A stretch of DNA of 64,000 nt from Sandaracinobacteroides sp039808025 (GTDB lineage: Bacteria; Pseudomonadota; Alphaproteobacteria; Sphingomonadales; Sphingomonadaceae), in the NCBI GenBank assembly GCA_039808025.1, contig JBDHSK010000006.1, positions 149,841 through 213,840 of the forward strand. Direction: 5' to 3'. Below, one piece after another: positions 27,008-36,252 of this stretch. The number at the start of each line of letters is the position of its first letter. The first letter of the stretch is position 1. The notes under the pieces are model-generated. The model saw nothing but the letters and a program-made list of their open reading frames with translations. It searched no databases and was not told the DNA's origin. Made by a program: the position numbers and the translations under genes.

Positions 27008-27433
27008 CTATTTTTTCAGGCTGTCGCGAATTTCACGCAGCAACAGCACATCTTCGGTGGGTGGCGGTGCTGCGGCTTCCAGAGTTTTGAAAAAGCGGTT
27101 GGTATATCTGACGATCAGGAACACGGCCGCCGCCAGAATCAGGAAGTTGATGAGCGCCGTCAGAAAGGCCCCATACCCCAGTGTCGCGACGCCTGCTGCC
27201 TTCAAGGCTTCGTAGCTGCGCGGGTTGCCGGCGAAATTCGCCGGAAGCGGCGCCAGACGGATGAACATCTCGCTGTAATCCGGCTTGCCGGTAAAGGCGG
27301 CAATCACCGGCATGATGATGTCGTCGGTCAGCGATTTGACGATGGTGCCGAACGCCCCACCGATGATGACCCCGACCGCCAGATCGAGCATGTTCCCGCG
27401 AGAGATGAATTCCTTGAACTCTTTCAGCAGCAT
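27008..27433 (-). CDS. mscL: Large-conductance mechanosensitive channel MscL
   Basis: Inner-membrane tension-gated channel that releases solutes on hypo-osmotic shock. The 141-residue protein begins with the amphipathic helix MLLKEFKEFISRGN, then TM1 (LDLAVGVIIGGAFGTIVKSL), the periplasmic loop and TM2 (ALINFLILAAAVFLIV), with a basic/acidic C-terminal helix. Length matches the family. It reads divergently from lemA across 168 bases. Confidence 0.96.
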   Translation of the reverse strand: MLLKEFKEFISRGNMLDLAVGVIIGGAFGTIVKSLTDDIIMPVIAAFTGKPDYSEMFIRLAPLPANFAGNPRSYEALKAAGVATLGYGAFLTALINFLILAAAVFLIVRYTNRFFKTLEAAAPPPTEDVLLLREIRDSLKK

Positions 27434-27601
27434 GGCATTGCCCCTTATTCCCTGGCCCCTTATTCCCTGTTTGCCTGTTTCTGCCAGAGTTGGGGCATAT
27501 TGCAAATGCAATTGTTGATAGCCAGCATGCCTGCCAATATAGTGCCATCACGATGGCGATGTCTGATCTGGATGCGCCAACACACGATGCAGGAGGGTTC
27601 C

Positions 27602-28189
27602 ATGGGGTTATTCCGGGTTGCATTGCCGCTGGTTGCGGCGCTGTCGCTGAGCGCGTGCGGCATCAACAGCATTCCCACCAAGGACGAGGGGGTAAAGGCC
27701 GCCTGGGGCGAGGTGGAGAACCAGTATCAGCGCCGAGCTGACCTCATCCCCAATCTGGTTGAAACGGTAAAAGGGTTTGCCAAGCAGGAACAGGCTGTTC
27801 TGGTTGGCGTCACCGAAGCGCGGGCCAAGGCTACCCAGACCACTTTGAAAGCCGAAGACCTGTCAGACCCGGCCAAGGTCGCCGCCTATCAGCAGGCGCA
27901 GGACGGCCTGTCGTCGGCACTTTCCCGGCTGATGGTCGTGGTTGAAAAATACCCCGAGCTGAAATCGGATCAGAACTTCCTGGCCCTTCAATCGCAACTG
28001 GAAGGCACGGAAAACCGGGTGGCCATCGCCCGGCGCGACTATAATGCTGCGGTGCAGGCCTACAACACCGAGATCCGCACTTTCCCGGCCATTCTGGTTG
28101 CCAAAACCATTTATGGTGCCACCCCCAAGGAACCATTCAAGGCCACAGCCGCCAACGCTGAAACTGCGCCCAAGGTTGCATTCGGTTGA
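27602..28189 (+). CDS. LemA family protein, lipoprotein
   Basis: A 195-residue protein with a lipobox (LSAC) signal and a helical LemA core: the conserved NQYQRRADLIPNLVETVKGFA, then ARAKATQ, LSSALSRLMVVVEKYPELKSDQNFLALQSQLEGTENRVAIARRDYN. Start 27602 is preceded by AGGAGG. LemA proteins are usually linked with TPM proteins, as here; their role is unknown, with suggestions of envelope or protease regulation. Its stop overlaps the next TTG-started gene. Confidence 0.92.
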   Translation: MGLFRVALPLVAALSLSACGINSIPTKDEGVKAAWGEVENQYQRRADLIPNLVETVKGFAKQEQAVLVGVTEARAKATQTTLKAEDLSDPAKVAAYQQAQDGLSSALSRLMVVVEKYPELKSDQNFLALQSQLEGTENRVAIARRDYNAAVQAYNTEIRTFPAILVAKTIYGATPKEPFKATAANAETAPKVAFG

Positions 28190-29013
28190 TACCAGCTCCA
28201 CCTCGTTATGCCACCCGTCCGGCCATCTGGTGGTCGGCGCTGGTGGCGATGGTGGCTCTGGTGGCGGCAGTTTTGCTGCTGGCGGCACCGGGGGTGGCAC
28301 AGACCTTCCCCGCTCTGTCCGGACGTGTGGTTGACGCAGCAAATATCCTCACACCCGATGTGATCGCCCGGATCGAGGCCAGATCAGCCGAGATCGAACA
28401 ACAGACCGGCGCGCAGCTGGTGGTGGCCACCATTCCCGATCTGCAAGGCTACCCGATCGAGGATTACGGCTATAAGCTGGGTCGCCACTGGGGAATTGGC
28501 CAGAAAGACAAGAATAACGGTGTCATCCTTCTGGTTGCCCCCAATGACCGGCGCGTGCGAATCGAAGTGGGTTACGGGCTGGAGCCAGTGCTGACCGATG
28601 CCCTGTCGTCGGTCATCATCCAGCAGCGCATTTTGCCCGATTTCCGTGCCGGCAACTTGGCCGCAGGGGTAGAATCAGGGTTTGATGCCATTGCGACCCA
28701 ACTGTCATTGCCACCTGAGCAGGCGCAACAGAATGTGGCCGCTGCCAATGCTGCCCGCGCCCAACAGGGAGATGAAGGGTTTCCCTTTGGTCTCATAATC
28801 TTCTTCGGGTTTCTTGCCTTGTGGTTTTACATGGCGTCACGTCGTGCCAAGGCTGGCAAGTCGGGAAAAGCCGGGCGACATGGCGGGCCGATCATCATCT
28901 GGGGCCCCGGTTTTGGCGGCTGGGGCGGTGGAGGTGGCGGCGGCTGGGGCGGTAGTGGCTTTGGCGGAGGCGGCGGCGGATTTGGTGGCGGTGGCGCCAG
29001 TGGAGGCTGGTGA
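28186..29013 (+). CDS. TPM domain protein (YgcG-like) with glycine-rich tail
   Basis: A 275-residue exported protein: signal helix (about 12-38), a TPM (thermostable phosphatase/Psb32-type) domain with GRVVDAANILTPDV and GIGQKDKNNGVILLVAPNDRRVRIEVGYGLE, then a second membrane segment (about 200-215) and a tail of GGG and GGW/GGF repeats. TPM domains can have phosphatase activity or help repair photosystem II in plants; the bacterial function is unclear. The start is TTG 28186, overlapping the lemA stop. It forms a lemA-TPM-TPM operon with the next gene. Confidence 0.85.
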   Translation: MIPAPPRYATRPAIWWSALVAMVALVAAVLLLAAPGVAQTFPALSGRVVDAANILTPDVIARIEARSAEIEQQTGAQLVVATIPDLQGYPIEDYGYKLGRHWGIGQKDKNNGVILLVAPNDRRVRIEVGYGLEPVLTDALSSVIIQQRILPDFRAGNLAAGVESGFDAIATQLSLPPEQAQQNVAAANAARAQQGDEGFPFGLIIFFGFLALWFYMASRRAKAGKSGKAGRHGGPIIIWGPGFGGWGGGGGGGWGGSGFGGGGGGFGGGGASGGW

Positions 29014-29682
29014 GTGCTGAGCAACCGCGATCATGAGCGAGTGGCTGCTGCCATCAGCGCTGCAGAGGCAACGACACAAGGGGAAATCGTCTGCACCATC
29101 TCGTTCGAACGGCACCGTTATGCCGAATGGCTGCTGGCGCTGGCAGCGGTGATCGCCTTTGCAGTGCCGCTTGTCGCCACCATTGTCGGCTTCGGCCCGT
29201 CTGACTGGCTGGCGATGCTTGGCATCTGGCAGGCCGAGGGTGTGGGGGAAATCCGGCTGGTCGAGGCCTATGCCATTGCCCAGCTGCTGGTGCTGCTGCT
29301 GACGACGGCCTTGCTGTGGTGGTCGCCATTGGCCCAGCGCTATGCCCCCCTGTCGCTGCGACGCGAGCGGGTGCACGAGGCAGCACTCCACCAGTTTCTG
29401 GCCCGCGGCATCCATACCACAGTTGGGCGCACCGGGGTGCTGCTGCATGCGTCGGTTCACGATCATGTCGTCGAGGTGATCGCCGACAAGGAAATCTATA
29501 CCCGCGTTTCCCCCGAACACTGGGCCGACGCCGCAGCAGCCTTGCTGGCAGGGTTCAAGCGGCAGGACCCGGCCGGTGGCTTTGAGGATGCCATTGCCCT
29601 CGCCGGCAAGGTGCTGGCCGAACATTTTCCACCAACGCCAGAAAACCCCGACGAACTCCCCAATACCCTGCTGGTGGTATAG
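29014..29682 (+). CDS. TPM domain protein (cytoplasm-facing)
   Basis: A 222-residue TPM protein without a signal peptide. It has two membrane segments (about residues 35-60 and 90-108), and the TPM fold here is split around these helices: EATTQGEIVCTI first and HTTVGRTGVLLHASVHDHVVEVIADKEIY later. Typical partner of YgcG-like TPM proteins. Start GTG 29014 directly follows the upstream TGA. Its TAG overlaps the GTG of the next hydrolase gene, which suggests co-transcription. Confidence 0.82.
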   Translation: MLSNRDHERVAAAISAAEATTQGEIVCTISFERHRYAEWLLALAAVIAFAVPLVATIVGFGPSDWLAMLGIWQAEGVGEIRLVEAYAIAQLLVLLLTTALLWWSPLAQRYAPLSLRRERVHEAALHQFLARGIHTTVGRTGVLLHASVHDHVVEVIADKEIYTRVSPEHWADAAAALLAGFKRQDPAGGFEDAIALAGKVLAEHFPPTPENPDELPNTLLVV

Positions 29683-30845
29683 TGATTCGACTAGGTTATA
29701 TTCTGCTACTCTTGCTGGCTGTGCCCACACCTGCCGTTTCCGAAACCAGCCAGCCAGCCGATCCTTACGCGCCGGCCAAAGAAATCATCAGGGAAGCGCG
29801 ACGTATCGTTACCCCGAATGGCGTTGAGGAAACATTCACAATCCGTCTGGGCGGTGTGCAACAGGTGGTGAACGTGCGCGGCAATGATCGCAACAACCCC
29901 CTGCTGCTGTTTGTCCATGGCGGACCCGGAGCAGTCGAGATGCCTTTTGCCTGGCATTTCCAGCGCCCGTGGGAAGATTTCTTCACCGTTGTTCAATGGG
30001 ATCAACGGGCTGCCGGCCGTTCGTACCGCCTTGGCGATCAGGCGGCAATTGGGCCCACGCTCACTCTCGATCGCTATCGCGATGATGCTATCGAACTGAT
30101 TGAGGCCCTGAACAGGCGCTACAATAAACGCTGCGTACTGCTTCTGGGCCATAGTTGGGGCAGCCTTGTCGGGCTTTCGGTAGCCGAAAAGCGGCCGGAT
30201 TTGCTCCATGCCTATATCGGCATGGGGCAATTGATCGATTTTCGGGAGAATGAGCGTATTGGCTATGAATGGACTCTGGGCCGCGCCCGCCAGGATGGCA
30301 ATGCCGAGGCGATCGCCGAACTGGAAGCCCTGAAACCCTATCCGGGGCCTGGCGCATTTGATGTCGCAAAAATGACGACACAACGTAAATGGTCGATTTA
30401 CTACGGTGGGTTGATCGCATACCACAACAACGCTGACTGGTACTTCCGTCTTACCCGCCTTTCACCTGATTACACACCCGCTGACCGCGAGGCGTGGGGT
30501 AACGGCAGCGCCTTCACCATCAGCACGCTGTTCCCTCAACTGTCCGGGATCAGCAAGGCGCGTGTGCGACGGATCGACACGCCGATCATCCTGATGCTCG
30601 GGCGACATGATTTCACAACGCCGTCTGAAATTGCCCGCCAGTGGTTCGACCACCTGCAGGCACCGGCCAAGGAGATCCTGTGGTTTGAGCATTCCGCCCA
30701 TCTGCCGATGATCGAGGAACCGGGCCGTGTGCTTGATGGCCTTTTGCGAAAGGCCTTGCCGCTGGTTCAGGAGGGGTGCGTATCACCGAAGGACGTGGGC
30801 GTTTGCAAGCCGCCACCCCCTTTTGCTAAGGGGTGCCGCAAATAA
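29682..30845 (+). CDS. Secreted alpha/beta hydrolase (S33 prolyl aminopeptidase-like)
   Basis: A 387-residue exported alpha/beta hydrolase. A signal peptide (LGYILLLLLAVPTPAVSE) leads in; the HGGPG oxyanion motif, nucleophile elbow GHSWGS, the acid in GRHDFTTP and the catalytic His in EHSAHLP are all visible. The HGGPG plus WDQRAAGRS pattern matches proline iminopeptidase-type S33 enzymes. Start is GTG 29682 sharing a base with the previous stop. A Cys-containing tail (GCVSPKDVGVCKPP) may form a disulfide. Its link to the TPM operon is by position only. Confidence 0.85.
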   Translation: MIRLGYILLLLLAVPTPAVSETSQPADPYAPAKEIIREARRIVTPNGVEETFTIRLGGVQQVVNVRGNDRNNPLLLFVHGGPGAVEMPFAWHFQRPWEDFFTVVQWDQRAAGRSYRLGDQAAIGPTLTLDRYRDDAIELIEALNRRYNKRCVLLLGHSWGSLVGLSVAEKRPDLLHAYIGMGQLIDFRENERIGYEWTLGRARQDGNAEAIAELEALKPYPGPGAFDVAKMTTQRKWSIYYGGLIAYHNNADWYFRLTRLSPDYTPADREAWGNGSAFTISTLFPQLSGISKARVRRIDTPIILMLGRHDFTTPSEIARQWFDHLQAPAKEILWFEHSAHLPMIEEPGRVLDGLLRKALPLVQEGCVSPKDVGVCKPPPPFAKGCRK

Positions 30846-30869
30846 CATCCTCCCATGTGAAAGACTTCA

Positions 30870-32549
30870 GTGGCTCAACAATATAGTTTCGTGATGAAGG
30901 GTCTCACCAAGACCTTTCCAGGCGCCTCCAAGCCGGTTCTGAACAACATCAACCTGCAGTTCTACCCCGATGCCAAGATCGCCATCATCGGCATCAACGG
31001 CTCGGGCAAATCCACCCTGATGAAGATCATGGCTGGCCTCGACAAGGATTTCTCGGGAGAGGCATGGCCCGGTGAGGGCGTCAGCGTTGGTTATCTGGCC
31101 CAGGAACCGCAGCTCGATCCGGCCAAGACCGTGCTTGAGAATGTGAAGGACGGCGTGCGCGGCGTTGCCGACATGATCGATCGTTTCAACGCCATTTCCG
31201 CGGAAATGGGCGACCCGAAGGACGACACCGATTTCGACGCCCTGATGGCGGAAATGGGCGAACTTCAGGAGAAGATCGACGCCGTCGATGGCTGGACGCT
31301 AGACAACCAGCTGGAAATTGCCATGGACGCACTCAGGTGCCCGCCGGGCGACTGGCCGGTAATCAACCTGTCTGGTGGGGAAAAGCGCCGCATTGCGCTC
31401 TGCCGGCTGCTTCTGGAAAAGCCCGACATCCTGCTGCTCGACGAACCGACCAACCACCTGGATGCCGAATCGGTTCAGTGGCTGGAAACCCACCTGAAGG
31501 AATATAAGGGCAACGTCATCCTCGTTACCCACGACCGTTATTTCCTCGACAATGTGGTCGGCTGGGTGCTCGAACTCTATTACGGGCAGGGAATCCCGTT
31601 TGAAGGCAATTATTCCGCCTGGCTGGAAGCCAAGGCCAAGCGGATGGAGCAGGAAAAGCGCGAGGACGAAGGGCGATCGAAGGCCATCGCTCAGGAGCTG
31701 GAGTGGATACGCTCGAGCCCCAAGGCGCGGCAGACCAAATCAAAGGCGCGGATCAAGGCGTTTGACGAACTGGTGGCCAAGCAGGAAGCCCGCCGCTCGT
31801 CCGACCGCGAGATCCTCATCCGCAACCCCGAGCGGCTTGGCTCTACCGTCATCGAGGCCAATGGGCTTTCAAAAGCCTATGGCGACAAACTGTTGTTCGA
31901 AGACCTGAGCTTTACCCTGCCCCCCGGCGGAATCGTTGGTGTGATCGGCCCCAATGGTGCCGGGAAAACCACTTTGTTCCGCATGATCACCGGCCAGGAA
32001 CAGCCCGATTCCGGCACTATCCGGATCGGCGAGACCGTACATCTCGGCTATGTCGATCAGTCGCGCGATGCCCTCAACCCTGACAATACTGTCTGGCTGG
32101 AAGTCTCTGGCGGCAACGAGCGTTTCTATTTCGGCAAGCAGGAGGTCTCGAGCCGTGCCTATGTCGGCGCCTTCGGCTTCAAGGGTACCGACCAGCAGAA
32201 GAAAGTGGGCCAGCTATCAGGTGGTGAGCGCAACCGTGTGCACATGGCCAAGATGCTGAAAGAAGGCGGCAATGTGCTTCTGCTCGACGAACCGACCAAC
32301 GACCTCGATGTCGAGACACTGCGGGCTTTGGAAGAAGCGCTGGAAAATTTTGCCGGCTGCGCCGTAGTGATCAGCCACGACCGCTTTTTTCTCGATCGCC
32401 TTGCCACCCATATCCTGGCCTTCGAAGGCGACAGCCATGTCGAGTGGTTCGAGGGCAATTTCGAGATGTACGAGGAAGACAAACGGCGCCGCCTTGGTGA
32501 CGCGGCCGACCGCCCGCATCGCCTCAGCTACAAGAAGCTGACTCGCTGA
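30870..32549 (+). CDS. ettA: Energy-dependent translational throttle protein EttA (ABC-F)
   Basis: A 559-residue cytoplasmic ABC-F protein with two nucleotide-binding domains. Walker A motifs GINGSGKST and GPNGAGKTT, signatures LSGGEKRR and LSGGERNR, and DEPTNHLD and DEPTNDLD are intact, with the linker between them. EttA binds the ribosomal E site and throttles translation when energy is low. It starts at GTG 30870 (MAQQYSFVMKGLTKTF, the usual EttA N-terminus); no clear ribosome site. No membrane segment is present, so it is not a transporter. Confidence 0.95.
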   Translation: MAQQYSFVMKGLTKTFPGASKPVLNNINLQFYPDAKIAIIGINGSGKSTLMKIMAGLDKDFSGEAWPGEGVSVGYLAQEPQLDPAKTVLENVKDGVRGVADMIDRFNAISAEMGDPKDDTDFDALMAEMGELQEKIDAVDGWTLDNQLEIAMDALRCPPGDWPVINLSGGEKRRIALCRLLLEKPDILLLDEPTNHLDAESVQWLETHLKEYKGNVILVTHDRYFLDNVVGWVLELYYGQGIPFEGNYSAWLEAKAKRMEQEKREDEGRSKAIAQELEWIRSSPKARQTKSKARIKAFDELVAKQEARRSSDREILIRNPERLGSTVIEANGLSKAYGDKLLFEDLSFTLPPGGIVGVIGPNGAGKTTLFRMITGQEQPDSGTIRIGETVHLGYVDQSRDALNPDNTVWLEVSGGNERFYFGKQEVSSRAYVGAFGFKGTDQQKKVGQLSGGERNRVHMAKMLKEGGNVLLLDEPTNDLDVETLRALEEALENFAGCAVVISHDRFFLDRLATHILAFEGDSHVEWFEGNFEMYEEDKRRRLGDAADRPHRLSYKKLTR

Positions 32550-32560
32550 GGGGAGATCTG

Positions 32561-32586
32561 CCCGGCCTGTGGCGACACAGGCCGGG
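32561..32586. terminator. Bidirectional hairpin terminator
   Basis: A perfect 11-pair stem (32561-32571 with 32576-32586) and GCGA tetraloop, exactly filling the gap between convergent ettA and the lytic transglycosylase gene, so it can end both transcripts. It has no T run. Confidence 0.65.
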
Positions 32587-34656
32587 TCAGCGCTCTTTCA
32601 GCCAGCGCGACGGCTTGGGGCTGCCGTCTGGCCGCTTGGGGTCGAGCAGGCTGTAGACAACGGCATTCTCTATCACCCGCTGCACATAATTACGGGTTTC
32701 CTGAAAGGGAATCATTTCCACCCAGTCGATGGCATCGGTGCCAGAGCGCGGATCGCCGTTCAGGGGCACCCATTTGTTCACGTTCCCGGCGCCGGCGTTA
32801 TAGGCGGCGATTGCCATGGCGGCATTGCCAAACCCGTCGCGGCGCTGGCCGATATACCAGCTGCCAAGCGTCAGGTTATAGGCCGGGTCATCAGTGAGCC
32901 TGGTACGGGAATAGTCGAGCCCCAGTTTCTTCGCGACATCGGCCGCCGTCCCCGGCATCAGCTGCATCAGTCCACGCGCTCCGGCAGGCGAAACGGCAGT
33001 GCGGTCAAAACTTGATTCCTGGCGGGCGATGGCGTGGCTCATGATCCATTCCTGCGCCGGCACCGGGGCAGAGGCTGGCAGTTGTGGATAAGCCGTATCG
33101 AAGGTGGAAAGATCGCCGCGCGGACGGGCATTTTTCCATGTCCAGACACCAAGATCCGGTCGATCGAGGCGTTTTGCCCATTCCGCAGCCAGTTGGGCCT
33201 GTGCCGGGGTATCAACAGAGGATGCCAGTGTGCGGATAAACAAGGATTCCCGCTCGCGGCTGTCCATCTCGTTCAGTATCCGCGTGGCCCGCATTAAAGG
33301 CGTATTTTCAAAGGCGGCGCGATCGGCGGCGGTAACTGCAACCTTTGCTGTCGCTGCCGGCAGTTGCGGTAATCGCCCCAGCTCCTCGGCCGCCAGCTGG
33401 CCATAGAAATAGTCAAAATACTGGGCCCCCCGTTCGAATGCTGCCTTGGCGGCTGCTGCATCCCCACGCGCTTTCTCGGCCCGGCCCAGCCAATACTCTC
33501 CGCGCGACAGGCTGATGGGGGTATTCACGGCCTCCTTGAACCGCTTGAAATGGCGCCCGGCATCCTGCGGACGGTTGAGCTTCCTCAGCGCCAGCCATCC
33601 GGCCAGCCATTCAGTATCGGAAAGGTCGATCCGCTCAGACAGTGGCAGCGCCCCCAGATCGGTACCCGGCGCATAGGCCTTGTGGTTGGCCAGCAACCGG
33701 TAGGCGGTTTCGTTGCTGCCGCGCCGCATGGCGGCTCGGCCCATCGCCAGCCGCTTTTCCAGCAGTGTTTCCGGGGCTGCCGCCCCCGCATCGAAACTGC
33801 CGCTTCCCAGCAATTGCTCGGCATCTGCCAGCCGTCCGCGCCGTTCCAGCCAGATGGCCCGATCATAGGCAAGTGCAATATCGCGCTGAAAACGCGCGGG
33901 AAGTGATGCAGACAATGCTTCGGCATCAGCCTGTGACGACCGGTAGGCAAGCCTTGCCTCCATCAGCTTGCGCGTTTCGGAATCAAGCAGGGGAAGCGCC
34001 CGGCTGGCGGCACTGGTCTGCCCGGCCCAGATCAGCCGGTCGACGCGTCTTGCCGATTCCTCTGGCGTGAACAGCGTGCCGAAGCGGGCCACGAACGGCG
34101 CCTCGATCTCTACCGGAATGCCAGGCCGCACCCAGGCGGCACGCGCCAGCTTCTCGGCTTGCGGGCCAGTCGACAAAAGCGCGAATTTCGCCTGACCGCC
34201 AGCGGACTGGGGCGCCACCCGCCGGAAGAACGCCAGCGCTTCGTCATCGGTAGTGGTTGGCTGCAGGGCCTGCTGCTCGGCGCGCCGGCGCATGGCAGAC
34301 ACACCGGGCCAGTCACCATGCGCAAGAATGAAATCAGCCTGCACACCAAGCCCCGGCTCCTGCCCCTTGGGGGAAACCCGGCGCAGCCAATCCCATGTCG
34401 CCAGCGCATTGGCAAGCTCTGAAGGTGCACCTGACGGCATCTGCAGACGGCCGGAATCGTTGGCGGCAAACTGCTGGGCAAGCCAGCTACGGACAGCAGG
34501 CGTGGAAACCGCTGCAGCGGTTGCCGCCGGCGCAGGCGTCTGGGCGGCGGCAGAAACCGACATGCCTGAAACTATGGCGGCGCCGACAGTCAGCGCTGAT
34601 AACAGGGGAAGCGCCATTGTCCCGGCTTTGCGGCGCCCGCGATATTGCACGATCAT
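32587..34656 (-). CDS. Lytic murein transglycosylase (Slt70-like)
   Basis: A 689-residue periplasmic enzyme that cleaves the glycan strand of peptidoglycan. A signal peptide (about residues 1-39) is followed by a long alpha-helical region (U-shaped superhelix in Slt70) and a C-terminal SLT lysozyme-like domain with the catalytic Glu in ARQESSFDR, then GLMQLMPGTAADVA and NLTLGSWYIGQRRD. Start 34656 has AAGGAA upstream. The gene diverges from dapA over about 80 bases. Confidence 0.92.
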   Translation of the reverse strand: MIVQYRGRRKAGTMALPLLSALTVGAAIVSGMSVSAAAQTPAPAATAAAVSTPAVRSWLAQQFAANDSGRLQMPSGAPSELANALATWDWLRRVSPKGQEPGLGVQADFILAHGDWPGVSAMRRRAEQQALQPTTTDDEALAFFRRVAPQSAGGQAKFALLSTGPQAEKLARAAWVRPGIPVEIEAPFVARFGTLFTPEESARRVDRLIWAGQTSAASRALPLLDSETRKLMEARLAYRSSQADAEALSASLPARFQRDIALAYDRAIWLERRGRLADAEQLLGSGSFDAGAAAPETLLEKRLAMGRAAMRRGSNETAYRLLANHKAYAPGTDLGALPLSERIDLSDTEWLAGWLALRKLNRPQDAGRHFKRFKEAVNTPISLSRGEYWLGRAEKARGDAAAAKAAFERGAQYFDYFYGQLAAEELGRLPQLPAATAKVAVTAADRAAFENTPLMRATRILNEMDSRERESLFIRTLASSVDTPAQAQLAAEWAKRLDRPDLGVWTWKNARPRGDLSTFDTAYPQLPASAPVPAQEWIMSHAIARQESSFDRTAVSPAGARGLMQLMPGTAADVAKKLGLDYSRTRLTDDPAYNLTLGSWYIGQRRDGFGNAAMAIAAYNAGAGNVNKWVPLNGDPRSGTDAIDWVEMIPFQETRNYVQRVIENAVVYSLLDPKRPDGSPKPSRWLKER

Positions 34657-34737
34657 GTGCCATTCCTTAGGGATGCTGAGGAAGGTCGCCAAGACCATCT
34701 CTGGCAAAAGCGGGCCGAACGGCCCACCGAGGACGAT

Positions 34738-35619
34738 ATGCCCGACATTTCAGGTTCCATTCCGGCACTGATAACGCCCTTTGCTGACGGCAGGGTTGAT
34801 GAAAAGGCGCTGACTGCCTTCGTGGAATGGCAGGTGTCGGAAGGGTCGAATGCGCTGGCCCCGTGTGGCACTACCGGCGAATCGGCGACCTTGTCGATCG
34901 AGGAACATGATCATGTCGTCGCCCTGACTGCAAAGGCGGCACGCGGACGGGTGCCGATCATCGCCGGCTGCGGGTCGAACGATACCGCCGTGGCGCTGCA
35001 CCATATCGAATCGGCAGCCAGTGCCGGGGCCGATGCGGCACTGGTTGTCTGCCCCTATTACAACAAGCCCGGCCAGCGTGGCCTTCTGGCCCATTTTCAG
35101 CACCTGGCCCGGCACAGCCCCCTGCCCGTCATCATCTATAATATCCCCGGCCGTTCGGGCATCGACATGTCAACCGAAACCATGGCCGAACTGGCAACGC
35201 TCGACCGGATCATCGGAGTGAAGGAATCAACCGGCGATATCAACCGCATATCGGAAATCCGCCATATGTGCGGGAAACGTTTCCTGATCCTGTCCGGCAA
35301 TGACTACATGACTCTGGGCATCATCGCCCATGGCGGTCACGGGGCCATTTCGGTTACCGCCAACGTGGCGCCCCGACTGAATGCCGCCCATGTCAAGGCG
35401 GCGCTCGATGGTGATTTCGCAACGGCTCTGGCACTCCAGGATCAACTCTGGCCGCTGCATCAGGCCCTGTTTTCCGATCCGTCGCCGGGGCCGACAAAAT
35501 ATGCCCTGTCGCTGCTGCGCGATATCCACCCCGACACACGCCTGCCAATCGTGGCGCCGTCAGACCAGTCGCGCGCCATCGTTGACGCCGCCCTTGCCCA
35601 TGCCGGAATCGCCCCCTGA
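34738..35619 (+). CDS. dapA: 4-hydroxy-tetrahydrodipicolinate synthase
   Basis: First committed enzyme of lysine/diaminopimelate synthesis, condensing pyruvate with aspartate semialdehyde. The 293-residue TIM barrel has GTTGESATLS (pyruvate binding), the catalytic Tyr134 in IIYNIPGRSGI and the Schiff-base Lys162 in GVKESTGD. Start ATG 34738 follows GAGG. It overlaps smpB by one base (TGATG), so they are co-transcribed; the pairing is common in alphaproteobacteria. Confidence 0.96.
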   Translation: MPDISGSIPALITPFADGRVDEKALTAFVEWQVSEGSNALAPCGTTGESATLSIEEHDHVVALTAKAARGRVPIIAGCGSNDTAVALHHIESAASAGADAALVVCPYYNKPGQRGLLAHFQHLARHSPLPVIIYNIPGRSGIDMSTETMAELATLDRIIGVKESTGDINRISEIRHMCGKRFLILSGNDYMTLGIIAHGGHGAISVTANVAPRLNAAHVKAALDGDFATALALQDQLWPLHQALFSDPSPGPTKYALSLLRDIHPDTRLPIVAPSDQSRAIVDAALAHAGIAP

Positions 35620-36098
35620 TGGCACGACCACGCCCCGAGCAGAAAAAGGTCAGGACGGTCGCGGAAAACCGGCGGGCACGCTATGAGTACAGCTTCGAGG
35701 ACGTGCTGGACGCCGGAATCGTTCTGGTTGGCACCGAAGTGAAATCCCTGCGGTTCGGCGAAGGATCGATCGCCGAATCCTACGCCGAAGTACGAAACGG
35801 TGAAGTCTGGCTGGTCAACGCCAACATCCCGGAATTCAGCCACGGCAACCGCTTTAATCACGAAGCGAAAAGGCCTCGGAAACTTCTTCTGACCGAACGG
35901 GAAATTACCAAGCTTCATGGGGCCGTTGCCCGACAGGGCATGACGTTGATCCCCCTGTCGATCTACTTCAACGCCCGTGGCAAGGCCAAGCTGGAACTGG
36001 CCTTGGCCAAGGGCAAGAAACTGCACGACAAGCGCGAAACCGAAAAGGCCCGCGACTGGCAGCGCGAAAAGGCAAGGCTACTGCGCGACCGCGGGTAA
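35619..36098 (+). CDS. smpB: SsrA-binding protein SmpB
   Basis: Binds tmRNA (SsrA) and brings it to stalled ribosomes for trans-translation. The 159-residue protein has NRRARYEYSFEDVLDAGIVL, the GTEVKSLR beta-barrel strand and GAVARQGMTLIPLSIYFNARGKAKLELALAKGKKLHDKRE near the end; the C-terminal basic tail that enters the mRNA channel is present. The tmRNA gene itself is not in this window. It begins inside the dapA stop codon. Confidence 0.97.
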   Translation: MARPRPEQKKVRTVAENRRARYEYSFEDVLDAGIVLVGTEVKSLRFGEGSIAESYAEVRNGEVWLVNANIPEFSHGNRFNHEAKRPRKLLLTEREITKLHGAVARQGMTLIPLSIYFNARGKAKLELALAKGKKLHDKRETEKARDWQREKARLLRDRG

Positions 36099-36252
36099 AG
36101 CCACCGTTGACACCACCGCGCAGGCTGCATGGCTGCCATGATCAGTCTGCCGCTGGCGGTTCGCGGACTGTTCAGGCAAGGCCTGTCACATGCTATAAGA
36201 GATGACGGGCAGACTGGTGGTGGCTGACTGCCGCCGGACACGGGAGTTGGGC

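Noticed and set aside
26480..27601. Upstream extension of the lemA frame
   Set aside because: It runs antisense through mscL and the META-domain gene; AGGAGG just before 27602 and the lipobox mark the true start.
28914..29013. Repeat-like GGC/GGT stretch, considered as a DNA repeat array
   Set aside because: It encodes the glycine-rich tail of the TPM protein; the units are irregular and codon-based, not a CRISPR or satellite.
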